Of a stretch of DNA of 64,000 nucleotides, positions 13,901-21,359 are shown piece after piece. The position numbers and the translations under genes are program-made. Source of the DNA: Alviniconcha marisindica (lineage: Eukaryota > Mollusca > Gastropoda > Provannidae). Each line of letters starts with the position of its first letter. Within the stretch, counting starts at the first letter, position 1. The stretch is from contig JABMCL010003121.1 of the NCBI GenBank assembly GCA_018857735.1, positions 103,501-167,500 of the forward strand. The letters are read 5' to 3'. The notes under the pieces are model-generated. The model worked only from the letters and a program-made list of their open reading frames with translations, searched no databases and was not told the DNA's origin.

Positions 13901-16900
13901 TTTTTTCATGGTTGCCCCTAAAGGGGTTTTTTGTTTTGGTGTTGTTTTTCTTTTTGACTTTTCCTGATGTGATTTTTTTCCCTTTGTTGCCCAGCACCTG
14001 ATTTTTTTTTCTCTGTGTTGACAGAACCTGATGTGATTGTTTATGTTGATAGCACCTGATGTGGTTGTTTGTGTTGCCCAGCACCTAATGTGGTTGTTTG
14101 TGTTGACCCCACCTGATGGGGTTTTGGTTTGTGTTGATAGCCCTGATGTTTTTGGGGTTGAAGCCCCCGTTGGGTTGTTTGTGTTTGACAGCACCTGATG
14201 TTTTTTTTGTTTTTTGGACAGCCCAAAACCCAGCCCCCGGGTTTTTTTTTGTGTTTTCCCTTGATGGATGGGGTTTTTTTTGGTTTAAGAGTTTTATGTG
14301 ACTGGTTATTTTTGTTGACAGTAGCTGTGACTGGTTATTTTTGTTAACAGTAGCTGATGTGACTGGTTATATTTGTTGACAGTAGCTGATGTGACGGGTT
14401 ATTTTTGTTGACAGTAGCTGATGTGACTGGTTATTTTTGCTGACAGTAGCTGATATGACTGGTTATTTTTGTTGACAGTAGCTGATGTGACTGGTTATTT
14501 TTGCTGACAGTAGCTGATGTGACGGGGGTTTTTGTGTCAACAGGGGGAATCAGTACGGAAGAGCTGATGGACTTGTTTTTGTCAACAGGAGGAGGTCAGT
14601 GCCGAAGACAAGGTGCGCTTCCAACAGCAGGTGATGGGGGCCCCAGACACAAACTGAGCAAAATAAAGCTGCACATGTTCTTCTGAAATTCTTCCGCTCC
14701 ATAATTTTCAAGAAGCGTTTGAAGAGGCTAGTGTTTAACTGCTTTGTGCAGATTGAACGCGAACTGTTTTCCCCCTTCGTGATCACGGAGAGGATGTGTG
14801 GTGTTTGTGGTGTAAGTTTTGAGAAGGCCTCTGTACCTCCGAAGGCACCCCCTTCAGCAGAGGGAGAGAAGGCAACGGATGAAGAGCAGGAGGAGGAAGA
14901 AGAGGAGGAGGAAGAAGAAGTGGTAGTGGCCAGATTGAAGCAGGCTCACCTAACCTCTGAGGAGCATCGAGTTACGGACGCCAACTTCCGTATTTTCCGT
15001 GAAGTGTACCGCAACATTATCATGCAGCCTCTGGTTGAAATTGGCGCCTTCCTGTCCAAGTATGAGGTAAAGTGGCAGTGGCTTCCATTGGCTTTGAAAG
15101 TGAACCATGTTTAGCAGGTGAAAGTGAACCATGTTTACCAGAGCAGGTGAAAGTGAACCATGTTTAGCAGGTGAAAGTGAACCTGTTTAGCCGGTGAAAG
15201 TGAACCATGTTTACCAGAGCAGGTGAAAGTGAACCATGTTTAGCAGGTGAAAGTGAACCTGTTTAGCCGGTGAAAGTGAACCATGTTTACCAGAGCAGGT
15301 GAAAGTGAACAGTGTTTAGCAGGTGAAAGTGAACCACGTTTAGCAGGTGCAGGTGAAAGTGAACAATGTTTAGCAGGTGAAAGTGAACCATGTTTAGCAG
15401 GTGAAAGTGAACCCGTTTAGCTGGTGAAAGTGAACCATGTTTAGCAGAGCAGGTGAAAGCGAACCATGTTTAGCAGGTGAAAGTGAACTGTGTTTAGCAG
15501 GTGAAAGTGAACCATGTTTAGCAGAGCAGGTGAAAGTGAACCATGTTTAGCAGGTGAAAGTGAACTGTGTTCTGTGTTTGCAGGTGAAGAAGCGGAAGGA
15601 TACCTGGTACAAGGGTCTGGAGTTCCAGGTGACAGGTGTCCTGCAGAAGATTGAGAATCTGCAGCAGCAGCTCAGCCTGGCCATCCAAGGTCGCAAGTGG
15701 ACGGAGTGTGCAAGACTCATCATGCTGAGAGATGACCTGGCCAAGTTCTTCCAGGAGCATGTCCGCAATCCGGTGTCTAGCACTTACAACGCCCAGCAGG
15801 TGGCTAGTGTTGATATCAAGTACAGTATGTTAACAGCAGTCAATGTGACAGTGGAGGGGGAAAGAAAAAAACGGGGGTGGGGGGAACAGGGCTGGCTGCT
15901 ACTGTGCTAGTGTTTTAAAACAAGATTTGGATCTCTTTTTTTTTATGTGTTTATTTTCTTGTTGGATATACAAGAATAATGTATTTCCCAACTGAGAAAA
16001 ACACAAAATGAGCAGAAACTTTTATTTGGTGTTTAATATTGATTTTTAAATTTGCATACATAAATCATTTGACACAGTTACTTCCCTTCACATGGGATTT
16101 CGTAGAGAAAGGGCAGCAGCTTGTTTGGGGCTAGGTGGGTTAACTGTTGTTTTGTGGCTTGAAAAAAGGGCTTACCTGGGAAATTTTATTTTTTTTGTGT
16201 TGTTCTGTTAAATTAGGGTTCTTTTTCAACAGTTTATGTGTGTGGATAGGTGACAGTGACACCAGTCATCTTGCTTTGCACATTTACCTCAGTCGTACAT
16301 GTCGCATGACACTGACAGATTGTTTTTACTTATATTTGTTCAGTGGTTGAGGCTGGATTGCTTTTACTTGTTAAACTGGTTGAGGGGGCTGGATTGCTCT
16401 TACTTGTTCACTGGTTGAGGCTGGATTGCTCTTACTTGTTAAACTGGTTGAGGGGGCTGGATTGCTCTTACTTGTTCACTGGTTGAGGCTGGATTGTTTT
16501 TTTTATTTGGGGGGTTTCCATTTGGTTTGAGGCTGGATTGTTTTTTTTATTTGGGGGGTTTCCATTTGGGTTGAGGCTGGATTGTTTTTCTTGTTCACTG
16601 GTTGAAGTTTTGGGGAATTTGTTCTTACTTGTTCACTGGTTGAGGCTGGATTGTTCTTACTTGTTCAGTGATTGAGGCTGGTTAAGGCCTGTTCCCCATA
16701 CCAGTTGGTAGACAACACACGTGCTGCTATCACTCACTGATGGTTGTTTTTGTTGATCACTTTTATATAGCGCTATTCTCTGCTCTCGAGCAGACTCGCT
16801 GCGCTCTTGTCGCACGTCATTCTGTAGCTGTGGCTGGTGACTGTAGCCTTTCTGGCGCACTTTGAATATCCACAGATGTGGTGTACTTACACTCAGTGTA

Positions 16901-17800
16901 ACTTACAGCACTGTTTTTTTGTTACATGGCTGGTGCCTCGTGAAACTGATGCCGTGTCGGCACGTTCTGTGTACACTTACAACCATGCACCATGTCACAT
17001 CACTTCATGCAAAACCTCATACATCGGGTGTATAAAACCATGCTCCCTTGTGTAAAACCATATGTCATGTGTAAACCATGTACAGTGGTGTATAAAGCCA
17101 TGCACACTTGCTAAAACCATGCGTCAGTGTGTAAACAATGCACTACATGTAAAACCATGCTCCCTTGTAAAAAACCCAAAGCGTCAATATATATGTAAAC
17201 TATGCATGTATAAAACCATGCACACTAGTGTAAAACCATGCATCTGTGTGTAAACCATGCATGTATAAAACCATGCACACTTGTGTAAAACCATGCATCG
17301 CTGTGTAAAATCATGCACACTTGTGTAAAACCATGCACACTTGTGTAAAGCCATGCATCACTGTGTTAAACCATGCACACTTGTGTAAAGCCATGTGCCA
17401 CTGTGTAAAGCCATGCACCAGTGTGTAAAACCATGCACACTTGAGCAAACCCATGCCCCGTTGTGTGCAGACCGAGCAGAAACGGACGGCAGCAGACAAG
17501 GAGGCGGAGCGGCAACACCAGGAGAGGCTAAGGAAGGCTTTGTGGACGATCCGTCCATTGCAGACATCTTAGAAGTGGTGGATCGCCCCTTGCAGGCCAC
17601 ACCCAACCCCAATGCTCCTGGAGGGGGCGGGGCATCCTGGGTAAATTTACGCCAGAGGTCAAGGCCGAGGTCGAGGTCGTGGGTCCCGAGGAGGTAGGGG
17701 TGGAGGTCGTAGAGGGGGGGGGTATGGTGGGGCTCAGTTTGAGGTGGCGATCTCCCACCTCGCTTTCGGCGTAAACCTCAAAATTGATTTTAAAAAATAA
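264..17800 (+). CDS. 3' portion of a large multi-exon gene, possibly TRANK1-like
   Basis: Ten exons are seen: 264-537, 4746-4895, 6786-6949, 9847-10003, 11590-11811, 12393-12719, 14589-14630, 14752-15066, 15584-15799 and 17471-17800. Exons from 4746 to 15799 join without breaking frame: 4895 ends in phase 0, 6949 in phase 2 and is completed by the first base at 9847, and all later ones are phase 0. The protein is mostly alpha-helical, with Leu-rich blocks ([16 protein letters not shown]), a CxxC motif (ERMCGVCG) at the start of exon 14752, an acidic Glu run, a helical charged C-terminus and a Gly/Arg tail. The 5' part of the gene lies outside the window. Resemblance to the C-terminal region of TPR/ankyrin/helicase proteins of the TRANK1 type is my recollection of the family, not a search result. 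Frameshifts in the first and last exons suggest consensus errors or a decaying copy. No start codon is visible. Confidence 0.7.
581..790. repeat. (TG)n microsatellite, imperfect
   Basis: A degenerate TG/TGCA tract just after the first visible exon of gene 1, inside the intron. No coding content. Confidence 0.9.
889..1560. repeat. Minisatellite, unit about 98 bases
   Basis: Five clear copies start near 889, 988, 1087, 1168 and 1271, then decay. Each unit holds acaggtgcagagatacctgc, tacctgtgggacaa and ccaggtca, so it carries an acceptor-like acag and a donor-like CAG|GTCA around a short open stretch ([12 protein letters not shown]). One copy could be a real micro-exon of gene 1, but I cannot tell which. 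Confidence 0.85.
1770..2000. repeat. TG microsatellite followed by a CT-rich tract
   Basis: TG repeats to about 1890, then pyrimidine-rich CTCTCTTCC sequence to about 2000. Intron of gene 1. Confidence 0.85.
2030..2400. repeat. Dense array of GACAAA/TTTGTC inverted half-sites
   Basis: The stretch is built from the hexamer GACAAA and its complement TTTGTC, often arranged as the palindromes TTTGTCGCGACAAA or TTTGTCATGACAAA and separated by 4-10 bases. More than twenty half-sites are visible; another pair lies at about 2608-2625. Unit length is irregular, unlike the other arrays in the window. Confidence 0.85.
2400..2590 (-). mobile_element. 3' tail of a LINE (same family as 45.9-46.4 kb)
   Basis: Matches the reverse complement of 46240-46430: (ATT)n end, then caaagcgctgaacaagc, then tacatcgagatggaaaatgt, then caagcataattatgcaaaag and a CA tract. 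Inserted in the minus orientation in an intron of gene 1. Confidence 0.75.
2862..4005. repeat. 37-bp minisatellite, about 30 copies
   Basis: The unit contains ttacagtcatggtcagaaac and agacacacttg, with occasional 5-6-base insertions (gcctt). At 37 bases the unit rotates the reading frame, so all three frames stay open and produce long spurious ORFs. Confidence 0.95.
4010..4310 (+). mobile_element. LINE 3' fragment (reverse transcriptase C-terminal remnant)
   Basis: Encodes [20 protein letters not shown], matching the [24 protein letters not shown] end of the LINE at 45.9 kb, followed by a shifted frame ([20 protein letters not shown]) that resembles the terminal SFKSQLKTFLF block. Frameshifted and 5' truncated. 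It abuts the 37-bp minisatellite. Confidence 0.7.
4355..4560. repeat. TG and CA microsatellite with gtttggatcagggtgt blocks
   Basis: TG tracts interrupted by tttggatcaggg, then a C-run and CA tract at 4520-4550. The same interruptions recur downstream at 4990-5240. Confidence 0.85.
4746..4895 (+). CDS. Exon of gene 1, 50 codons
   Basis: The acceptor is gacag and the donor TGCAG|GTAGTT. The exon is exactly 50 codons in phase 0, beginning [20 protein letters not shown] and ending [13 protein letters not shown]. The composition is amphipathic helix with many charged residues, unlike the surrounding low-complexity DNA. The donor runs straight into a long (TG)n tract. Confidence 0.85.
4900..5270. 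repeat. TG microsatellite with periodic tttggatcagggtg
   Basis: Follows directly on the donor of the 4746-4895 exon. Six or so blocks of tttggatcagggtg or a close variant sit inside TG repeats, making a longer compound unit. Confidence 0.85.
5360..6170. repeat. Minisatellite of about 20 bases (gttaactgggatggaa)
   Basis: About 35 tandem copies of gttaactgggatggaaggct and variants (ggaaaccca, gagggaag). It resembles the 42-bp unit at 7.0-8.2 kb (gctgt..t.aa..gggatggaaacc against agctgtgttgaatggggtgg). A unit-like seed (gctgtgttgaatggga) is at 5275. Confidence 0.9.
6170..6785. other. Intron sequence with one LINE/SINE-like tail
   Basis: Mostly AT-rich unique sequence. At 6530-6590 agcactttgagtcagtcaat, then tataaatccc and a TATTATT end resemble the 3' end of a non-LTR element. 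No exon is seen before the one at 6786. Confidence 0.5.
6786..6949 (+). CDS. Exon of gene 1
   Basis: The polypyrimidine tract and acceptor (tctctcttctttcttcag) end at 6785. The exon reads [54 protein letters not shown], and ends in phase 2 at AGGGG|GTCAGC. The two leftover bases GG plus the first G of the exon at 9847 make a glycine codon and keep the frame, which supports both boundaries. Confidence 0.85.
6990..8205. repeat. 42-bp minisatellite in two blocks with duplicated spacer
   Basis: The unit contains tgttgaatggggtggaaacc followed by ggtcagacatattgactagc or ggtcacagaccttgactagc; about 25 copies. Block 1 (6990-7690) and block 2 (7795-8200) are each followed by a related spacer of about 110 bases (7690-7795 and 8196-8305; both contain ttgtgttgtttt, taatgtctg, acaccagtagt and agactgatt). 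The whole array-plus-spacer was therefore duplicated. Confidence 0.92.
8580..9245 (+). mobile_element. Probable 3' region of a non-LTR retroelement
   Basis: Ends with cctgaggtgaccctgtgtgg, ttgacaggacattaaaatc and a short (TAC)n run. The same end is seen at 11088-11125 and 18487-18540. The 5' part has no ORF. Family unassigned. Confidence 0.55.
9242..9303 (+). repeat. Diverged copy of the 9847 exon start plus acceptor
   Basis: tgctgttgttatcgatgtgc, ccccatgtgtgctgaagctt and tttcgttttcagga align with the start and acceptor of the exon at 9847. A non-coding intronic duplicate. Confidence 0.65.
9480..9740 (+). mobile_element. LINE 3' fragment
   Basis: Coding remnant SFKSxLKTxLF-like ([13 protein letters not shown] then stop), followed by a UTR similar to 42575-42770 (ttttccattctgtactg; ggtgcctgtgtgtgcatg). 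5' truncated. Confidence 0.65.
9779..9846 (+). repeat. Second diverged copy of the exon start, directly upstream
   Basis: gaacggcatgttgctgttac, gctgcctatgtgtgctgaaa and ttttgttttcag repeat the first ~55 bases of the exon at 9847. This copy's tail forms the working acceptor of the exon, so exon start and acceptor are a short tandem duplication. Confidence 0.75.
9847..10003 (+). CDS. Exon of gene 1
   Basis: The acceptor is gttttcag at 9839-9846 and the donor ATCGAG|GTGGGC. The exon encodes [52 protein letters not shown]. The frame is consistent on both sides. Two degenerate copies of the beginning of this exon, each with its own TTTTCAG or TTTCAG, lie upstream in the intron at about 9242-9303 and 9779-9846. 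Confidence 0.87.
10019..11036. repeat. 35-bp minisatellite, about 29 copies
   Basis: The unit contains gggtaggctgggtccatgtg and atggggtgttcaca. It begins 16 bases after the donor of the 9847-10003 exon and is highly homogeneous, with 1-2-base length variants. Confidence 0.95.
11088..11125 (+). mobile_element. Short retroelement 3' end
   Basis: ctgaggtgaccctgggtggc, then tgttaaagtcc, matches the ends at 9192-9235 and 18489-18535. Confidence 0.45.
11270..11589. repeat. TG microsatellite leading to the 11590 acceptor
   Basis: Imperfect TG/TGCG repeats continue up to tgtgtgcag at the acceptor, so the tract itself supplies the region before the splice site. Confidence 0.85.
11590..11811 (+). CDS. 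Exon of gene 1, 74 codons
   Basis: The acceptor is tgtgtgcag and the donor AGCAAG|GTGAGTGAC, a near-consensus site. The exon is exactly 74 codons, phase 0 at both ends, encoding [74 protein letters not shown]. The helical, Leu-rich composition suggests a helical-repeat or helicase-accessory region. Confidence 0.9.
12050..12385. repeat. Minisatellite gtaaccctgtaacctgtg, about 17 bases
   Basis: About 20 imperfect copies of gtaacctgtgtgtaaccctg. Ends at the TG-rich acceptor of the 12393 exon. Confidence 0.9.
12393..12719 (+). CDS. Exon of gene 1, 109 codons, acidic end
   Basis: The acceptor is catgtgcag and the donor GAAGAG|GTAAATAT. The exon has 109 codons in phase 0. It begins [20 protein letters not shown], has an aromatic/basic stretch ([14 protein letters not shown]), a Gly/Arg/Phe patch ([16 protein letters not shown]) and an acidic end ([18 protein letters not shown]). 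The acidic tail probably marks a flexible linker. Repeat copies of the exon's 3' end follow in the intron. Confidence 0.9.
12728..12915. repeat. Repeat built from the 12719 exon-donor junction
   Basis: About three copies of a 57-base unit with gagatggatgttccagtgag, cagagatggaagagataaat. The exon end reads agaggtggaagag|gtaaat; copies read gagatggaagagataaat, so the donor GT is AT in the copies. Confidence 0.75.
12965..14290. repeat. Degraded ~30-bp minisatellite, probable poor consensus
   Basis: The recognisable unit is gcacctgatgtggctggttg and tttgtgttgac. Many copies have runs of t, g or c in place of sequence (gccccccc, ttttttt). The pattern looks like faulty consensus in a collapsed array rather than natural decay. 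ORFs here are meaningless. Confidence 0.85.
14290..14588. repeat. Minisatellite with a tgacag acceptor motif
   Basis: Seven or so copies of gttgacagtagctgatgtga and ctggttatttttg lead into the acceptor of the micro-exon at 14589. The last copies (caacag|ggggaatcagt at 14541; caacag|gaggaggtcagt at 14589) show that the exon start is itself part of the repeated sequence. Confidence 0.8.
14589..14630 (+). CDS. Micro-exon of gene 1, 14 codons
   Basis: A 42-base exon between tcaacag and CAGCAG|GTGATG encodes [14 protein letters not shown]. Both ends are phase 0 and its acidic, helical sequence continues the neighbouring exons. It is inferred from splice sites and frame, not from homology. A partial, diverged copy of its beginning lies 48 bases upstream, after the cag ending at 14540. 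Confidence 0.6.
14752..15066 (+). CDS. Exon of gene 1 with CxxC motif and Glu run
   Basis: The acceptor is ctttgtgcag and the donor TATGAG|GTAAAG. The exon has 105 codons in phase 0, starting [20 protein letters not shown]. After a Pro/Ala-rich linker comes a run of more than ten Glu, then helical sequence ([40 protein letters not shown]). The single CxxC has no visible partner pair in the exon, so a zinc site is unproven. Confidence 0.9.
15100..15580. repeat. Minisatellite built from the 15584 acceptor
   Basis: About 17 copies of agcaggtgaaagtgaaccat or variants, 22-32 bases each. The unit contains GCAG|GTGAA, the real exon 15584 junction. Only the real site is preceded by a pyrimidine-rich tract (ttctgtgtttgcag). 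Confidence 0.88.
15584..15799 (+). CDS. Exon of gene 1, coiled-coil-like, 72 codons
   Basis: The acceptor is tctgtgtttgcag and the donor CAGCAG|GTGGCT. The exon encodes [60 protein letters not shown], ending AQQ. The heptad-like Leu/Gln pattern suggests a coiled coil. An alternative donor (ACA|GTATGT) lies at 15825 but would leave phase 1 and not fit the last exon. The preceding intron is a minisatellite built from this acceptor. Confidence 0.88.
15910..16340. other. AT-rich intron sequence
   Basis: Nothing coding seen. A fragment near 15915 (aaaacaagatttggatc) resembles the end of the foldback family at 41.6 kb. Confidence 0.4.
16335..16690. repeat. Minisatellite cactggttgaggctggattg, about 33 bases
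   Basis: About ten copies, several corrupted by homopolymer runs (tttttttatttgggggg) at 16495-16565, again suggesting consensus trouble. Confidence 0.85.
16746..17045 (-). mobile_element. tRNA-SINE family 1, 3' part
   Basis: Matches the reverse complement of 45170-45395: tttatatagcgctattctct, tgaatatccac, ggtgtacttaca, catggctggtgcc, ccatgcaccatgtcac. The tRNA head is absent. Its end runs into the minisatellite at 17.03 kb. Confidence 0.85.
17030..17458. repeat. Minisatellite gtgtaaaaccatgcacactt, about 22 bases
   Basis: Around 18 copies end at the 17471 acceptor (cgttgtgtgcagacc). The unit ttgtgtaaaaccatg resembles both the acceptor junction and SINE sequence (cttacaaccatgcaccatg), so either could have seeded it. 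Confidence 0.88.
17471..17800 (+). CDS. Last exon of gene 1, frame-disrupted, RGG tail
   Basis: The acceptor is gttgtgtgcag. In phase 0 it reads [20 protein letters not shown] and then stops at TAG 17570-17572. The next frame carries a plausible continuation ([19 protein letters not shown]), and from about 17655 the first frame reopens with a Gly/Arg box ([14 protein letters not shown], then [10 protein letters not shown]), ending at TAA 17798. Two compensating indels would give one protein with an acidic stretch followed by an RGG tail, a feature typical of RNA-binding proteins. As it stands the protein would end near 17569. Confidence 0.6.
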
Positions 17801-17801
17801 A
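17796..17801 (+). terminator. Poly(A) signal of gene 1
   Basis: AATAAA overlaps the terminal TAA of the RGG reading frame and is followed by TGT/GT-rich sequence from about 17817, the normal arrangement for cleavage. It would give an extremely short 3' UTR if the RGG frame is used, or about 225 bases if translation stops at 17572. Confidence 0.6.
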
Positions 17802-17999
17802 TTAAGGAAAGGACTTGTCTGATTTGTCATAATGTTTGACAAGGTCACTGACCTTTTGTGCCTTGCAAAGCTGTATGCAAGATGCAATTTACAGTGGAAC
17901 CTTTTTAAGAATTCTCTTCCTGACAACATCTGTTTCAAACAGTGATCTGAAAATCTGTGTTGTACACTTGTTTGGTATGTCAGTTCTGTTCAGACGTAT

Positions 18000-18480
18000 T
18001 CGTGTTAAGAAGTCAGTCTTATGTTCCTTGTATTAAGAAGTCAGTCTTATGTCCCCTGTAGTTTTGTTCAGACACATTTTATGTTAAGACACACTGATGT
18101 CTGTTAAAGTTTTGCTCAGACTCATTCATGTTTCAAAGTCACACTGATGTTCACTGTCGTTCTGTTCAGACACATTCATTTTGTTGTTAAATCACCCTGA
18201 TGTTCACTGTTGTTCTGTTCAGACACATTTATGTTGTTTTTAAGTCACCCTGATGTTCACTGTTGTTCTGTTCAGACACATTTATGTTGTTAAGTCACCC
18301 TGTGTTGTTAAGTCACCCTGATGTTCACTGTTGTTCTGTTCAGACACATTTATGTTGTTGCTAAGTCACCCTGTGTTGTTAAATCACCCTGATGTTCACT
18401 GTTGTTCTGTTCAGACACATTTATGTTGTTGTTAAGTCACCCTGTGGTGTTGTTAAGTCACCCTGATGTTCACAGTCATT
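18000..18480. repeat. ~50-bp minisatellite downstream of gene 1
   Basis: The unit contains gttctgttcagacacattta and gttaagtcaccctgatgttc. About eight copies with internal length variation. Confidence 0.85.
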
Positions 18481-18486
18481 CTGTTC

Positions 18487-18545
18487 AGACACATCATCCT
18501 GAAATGACCCTGTGCGGTTGACAGGACATAAGAATCCCAGTACTA
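18487..18545 (+). mobile_element. Short retroelement 3' end
   Basis: cctgaaatgaccctgtgcgg and ttgacaggacataagaatcc match 9190-9237. Confidence 0.45.
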
Positions 18546-19080
18546 AGTAACCAAGTTCAGACACACATTCATGTTGACAATGTCCATGTTACATGTTACA
18601 TATTCCCTGCCCCTGTGTCTTCTTCTTGAAGGGTTCCACAGCATTTTGGTTACTTGACTGCAAGCCAGCTTTTTCACTTGTGTGTGGCTGGCATGTAGCA
18701 AGTGGCACACTACATACCTGGCGGTGAATGTGAAATGACAAGTGCCGTGTCGCAAATTTTCAACCGTCATTCTTTTTTTATGTGCCATACTGCATAATAT
18801 CAACTATTATTCGCTGGCAGTGCCCTGTGTGATATCGACTGTTATTCATTGTAACCCTGTGTGATATCTAGTAGGCAAAGTCCACTATATGACACCATGT
18901 TTCATAATATGAGCTATTTTTCATCCACTTTTGTGCAGCACATCAACTATTGTTTACTGGTGCTGTCAGTGTCATAGTAAAATTCACTGACGCCATGCCC
19001 TGTGACCTGAACTGTTATTCTCTGGTGTCCATGATGCATATCAGCCAAGATTCAACAGTTCAGTTCAGGGCATGCGTAAT
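18545..19080. other. Unique AT-rich intergenic sequence
   Basis: No exon, repeat array or RNA gene recognised. Confidence 0.4.
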
Positions 19081-19084
19081 TTCA

Positions 19085-19240
19085 GTTCAAACTCCAAAAG
19101 ATCAGTGGGAAAAGGGAAAAAAATCAAATCTGAAACAAGAACGACTGCTAGCATTCTAAAACAAGATCCAAACCTATTTGCTGATTGTTTTTGTCTTAAT
19201 AAATAGCAGTCTTTGGAAACTTTTATGTGTTTGGATCAGT
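19085..19240. mobile_element. Small foldback/MITE-like copy
   Basis: Left end ctgctagcattctaaaacaa and gatccaaac; right end ttttatgtgtttggatc. These match the outer ends of the foldback element at 41.6-42.06 kb in inverted orientation, with only about 50 bases between. Confidence 0.6.
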
Positions 19241-19319
19241 AGGAAAGGAGTGCTCCAATCTGCTACTAGATCATAGACAAATTATAAAAACGTCAGAGTT
19301 CATCATGAATAGAAAATAC

Positions 19320-19865
19320 ACTTTGTATGCAGGGGATGGCTATACATTTGCATACAGCACACACGCACACGCACACTTTGTATGAGTGGGGTATACAGCA
19401 TGCATGCACAGACAGGCTATGTAGATATCAGATGATTATGAATAGGAAACACACTTGGTATGCATGGTGTAGCTGTAAATTTGCACAAGGCACTCACCTA
19501 CATTTTATATGACTGGGGTAGCCTAAATTTGCATACTGCATGCACATAACACTGTTGGTGTGAATGGGGAAACTGTAAATTTGCATAAGGCACACACCTA
19601 TGTTTTGTATGACTGGGGTAGCTCTAAATTTGCATACTGCATGCACATAACACTGTTGGTGTGAATGGGGTAGCTGTAAATTTGCATAAGGCACACACCT
19701 ACATTTTGTATGGTTGGGGTAGCTCTAAATTTGCATACTGCATGCACATAACACTGTTGGTGTGAATGGGGTGGTGTGGCTGTAAATTTGCATAAGGCAC
19801 ACACCTACATTTTGTATGATTGGGGTAGCTCTAAATTTGCATACTGCATGCACATAACACTCATA
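19320..19865. repeat. ~100-bp minisatellite with two related half-units
   Basis: Half-units tgaatggggtagctgtaaat and tgattggggtagctctaaat, each followed by ttgcata, alternate about four times; ends at ataacactcatag. Confidence 0.88.
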
Positions 19866-20190
19866 GTTCAGGAGCTGTGTGAGAGTCGAGGTGGCCATCC
19901 TGTGCTGTCCGTCCGAACGAGCCTTCTGGTTTCCGTGGATGAAAAGGTTTTATTGAACCCGTGCTTGGCTTTTGGTCTCAGCTTGCCCTTTTAATATTTT
20001 AAAGGGGACACCCTGAGGACATTAAGAAATCCCCTTACCACCACCCCCACTTAAAACAACCGGGCAGTTTTGACACACATTCTGGATATTACACTTAATA
20101 TGTATGTGTTGGAATCCTCTCCAAAATATTGAATGAAATTAATATGGAATAAAGACAAGAGATCAGTTATTTAAAAAAAAAAAAATTGTA
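19865..20190. other. Intergenic sequence, nothing recognised
   Basis: agccttctggtttccgtgga at 19920-19940 resembles agccttatggtttctgtgga at 45425, a SINE-linked block. No coding content. Confidence 0.35.
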
Positions 20191-20611
20191 GATGTGTGTG
20201 TGTGTGTTTTCTCTTTGTAATATTATGTAAATATAATGGTATAAACTTTCTCTTCTTTTTCTGCTTTAACATCTTGCCTTGCTAGGATTGTGGTGCTTTT
20301 CCTTTCGTGTTTGTGCTGCTTTTTGTTGTTTTCTTTGTTTCGGACAGTTGCACAGTATCGCTTTTCAAAGTTGTCTTCCTTCTTTGAGTGTTGCTTCTTT
20401 TTGTTTTCTTTTTGCTTTGGGTGATGTTTCTTATTGTTTTTGTATTTCTGTGGATGTTTCTTTCTGTTTTCATTTGTTGCTCGGAGTGCATTTTTTTTCT
20501 TTTTCTTTTTTTCTTCTTCTTTTTTTACGTGGATTTTTTTTTTTTTATGTCACTTTGACTATTGCTTTGTGTGTGGTTGTGTGTTTTGGGGGGTGTGTGT
20601 TTTGGGGTGTG

Positions 20612-20646
<35 letters not shown>

Positions 20647-21180
20647 TGTGTGTGAGGGGTGTGTTTGTGTGTGTGAGTGTGTGTTGTGTGTTGTGTTTTG
20701 TGTGTTGATGTTTTCCTCTCTTCTTTTTTTAAATTTATTTTTATTTTTATTTTTAAATGTATCACTTTGTCGTTGTTTCCTGTGAATATCTTGCTGTGAT
20801 ATTTATCATGTATGCAAACTTTTTTTAATTTTTTTGGTTTTTTAATTTTAAATTTTTGTTGGGGTTTTTACCGTTTTGATTTTTTTTTGTTAATTTTTTT
20901 TTTCTTTTTTTTTTTTACCTTTCAAAGGCCTTTTTTTTTTTATTTTAGGACCTTTTTTTTTTTTTTTTTTTTTAATTTTTTTGGTGTTTTTTATTTTTTT
21001 TTGTCTTTAGGCCCTGTTGTAGGACTCATTTTTGTGTATTTTGTGTTTTAGGTTGTCTTTTTGTGTGTGTTTTATGTTTTAGCTTGTCTTTAGGCTGTAT
21101 TTTAGGACTCATTTTTGTGTGTTTTATGTTTTAGCGTGTCTTTAGGCTGTATTTTAGGACTCATTTTTGTGTTTTATGTT
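20190..21180. repeat. T-rich low complexity with TG tract
   Basis: Long T runs, a TG tract at 20590-20700, then nearly pure T sequence at 20820-21000 and a degenerate repeat of ttttaggactcatttttgtg at 21020-21180. The T runs at 20.8-21.0 kb look like poor consensus. Confidence 0.8.
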
Positions 21181-21359
21181 TTTACTGAGTGCAGGGAACA
21201 CCTAGATTGGCGCGTGGATGAAGAAACGAGGTTAACGGTTTGCTTGTCAGAAATACAGGTGTAGAGGTAAACAAGACTTCCACTTTCTTTGCATGTAGTT
21301 CTAGTTTGTTTACGTATTAACACAGCACACAAATGCCACGCAGTGTTTTGTTTGAATCC

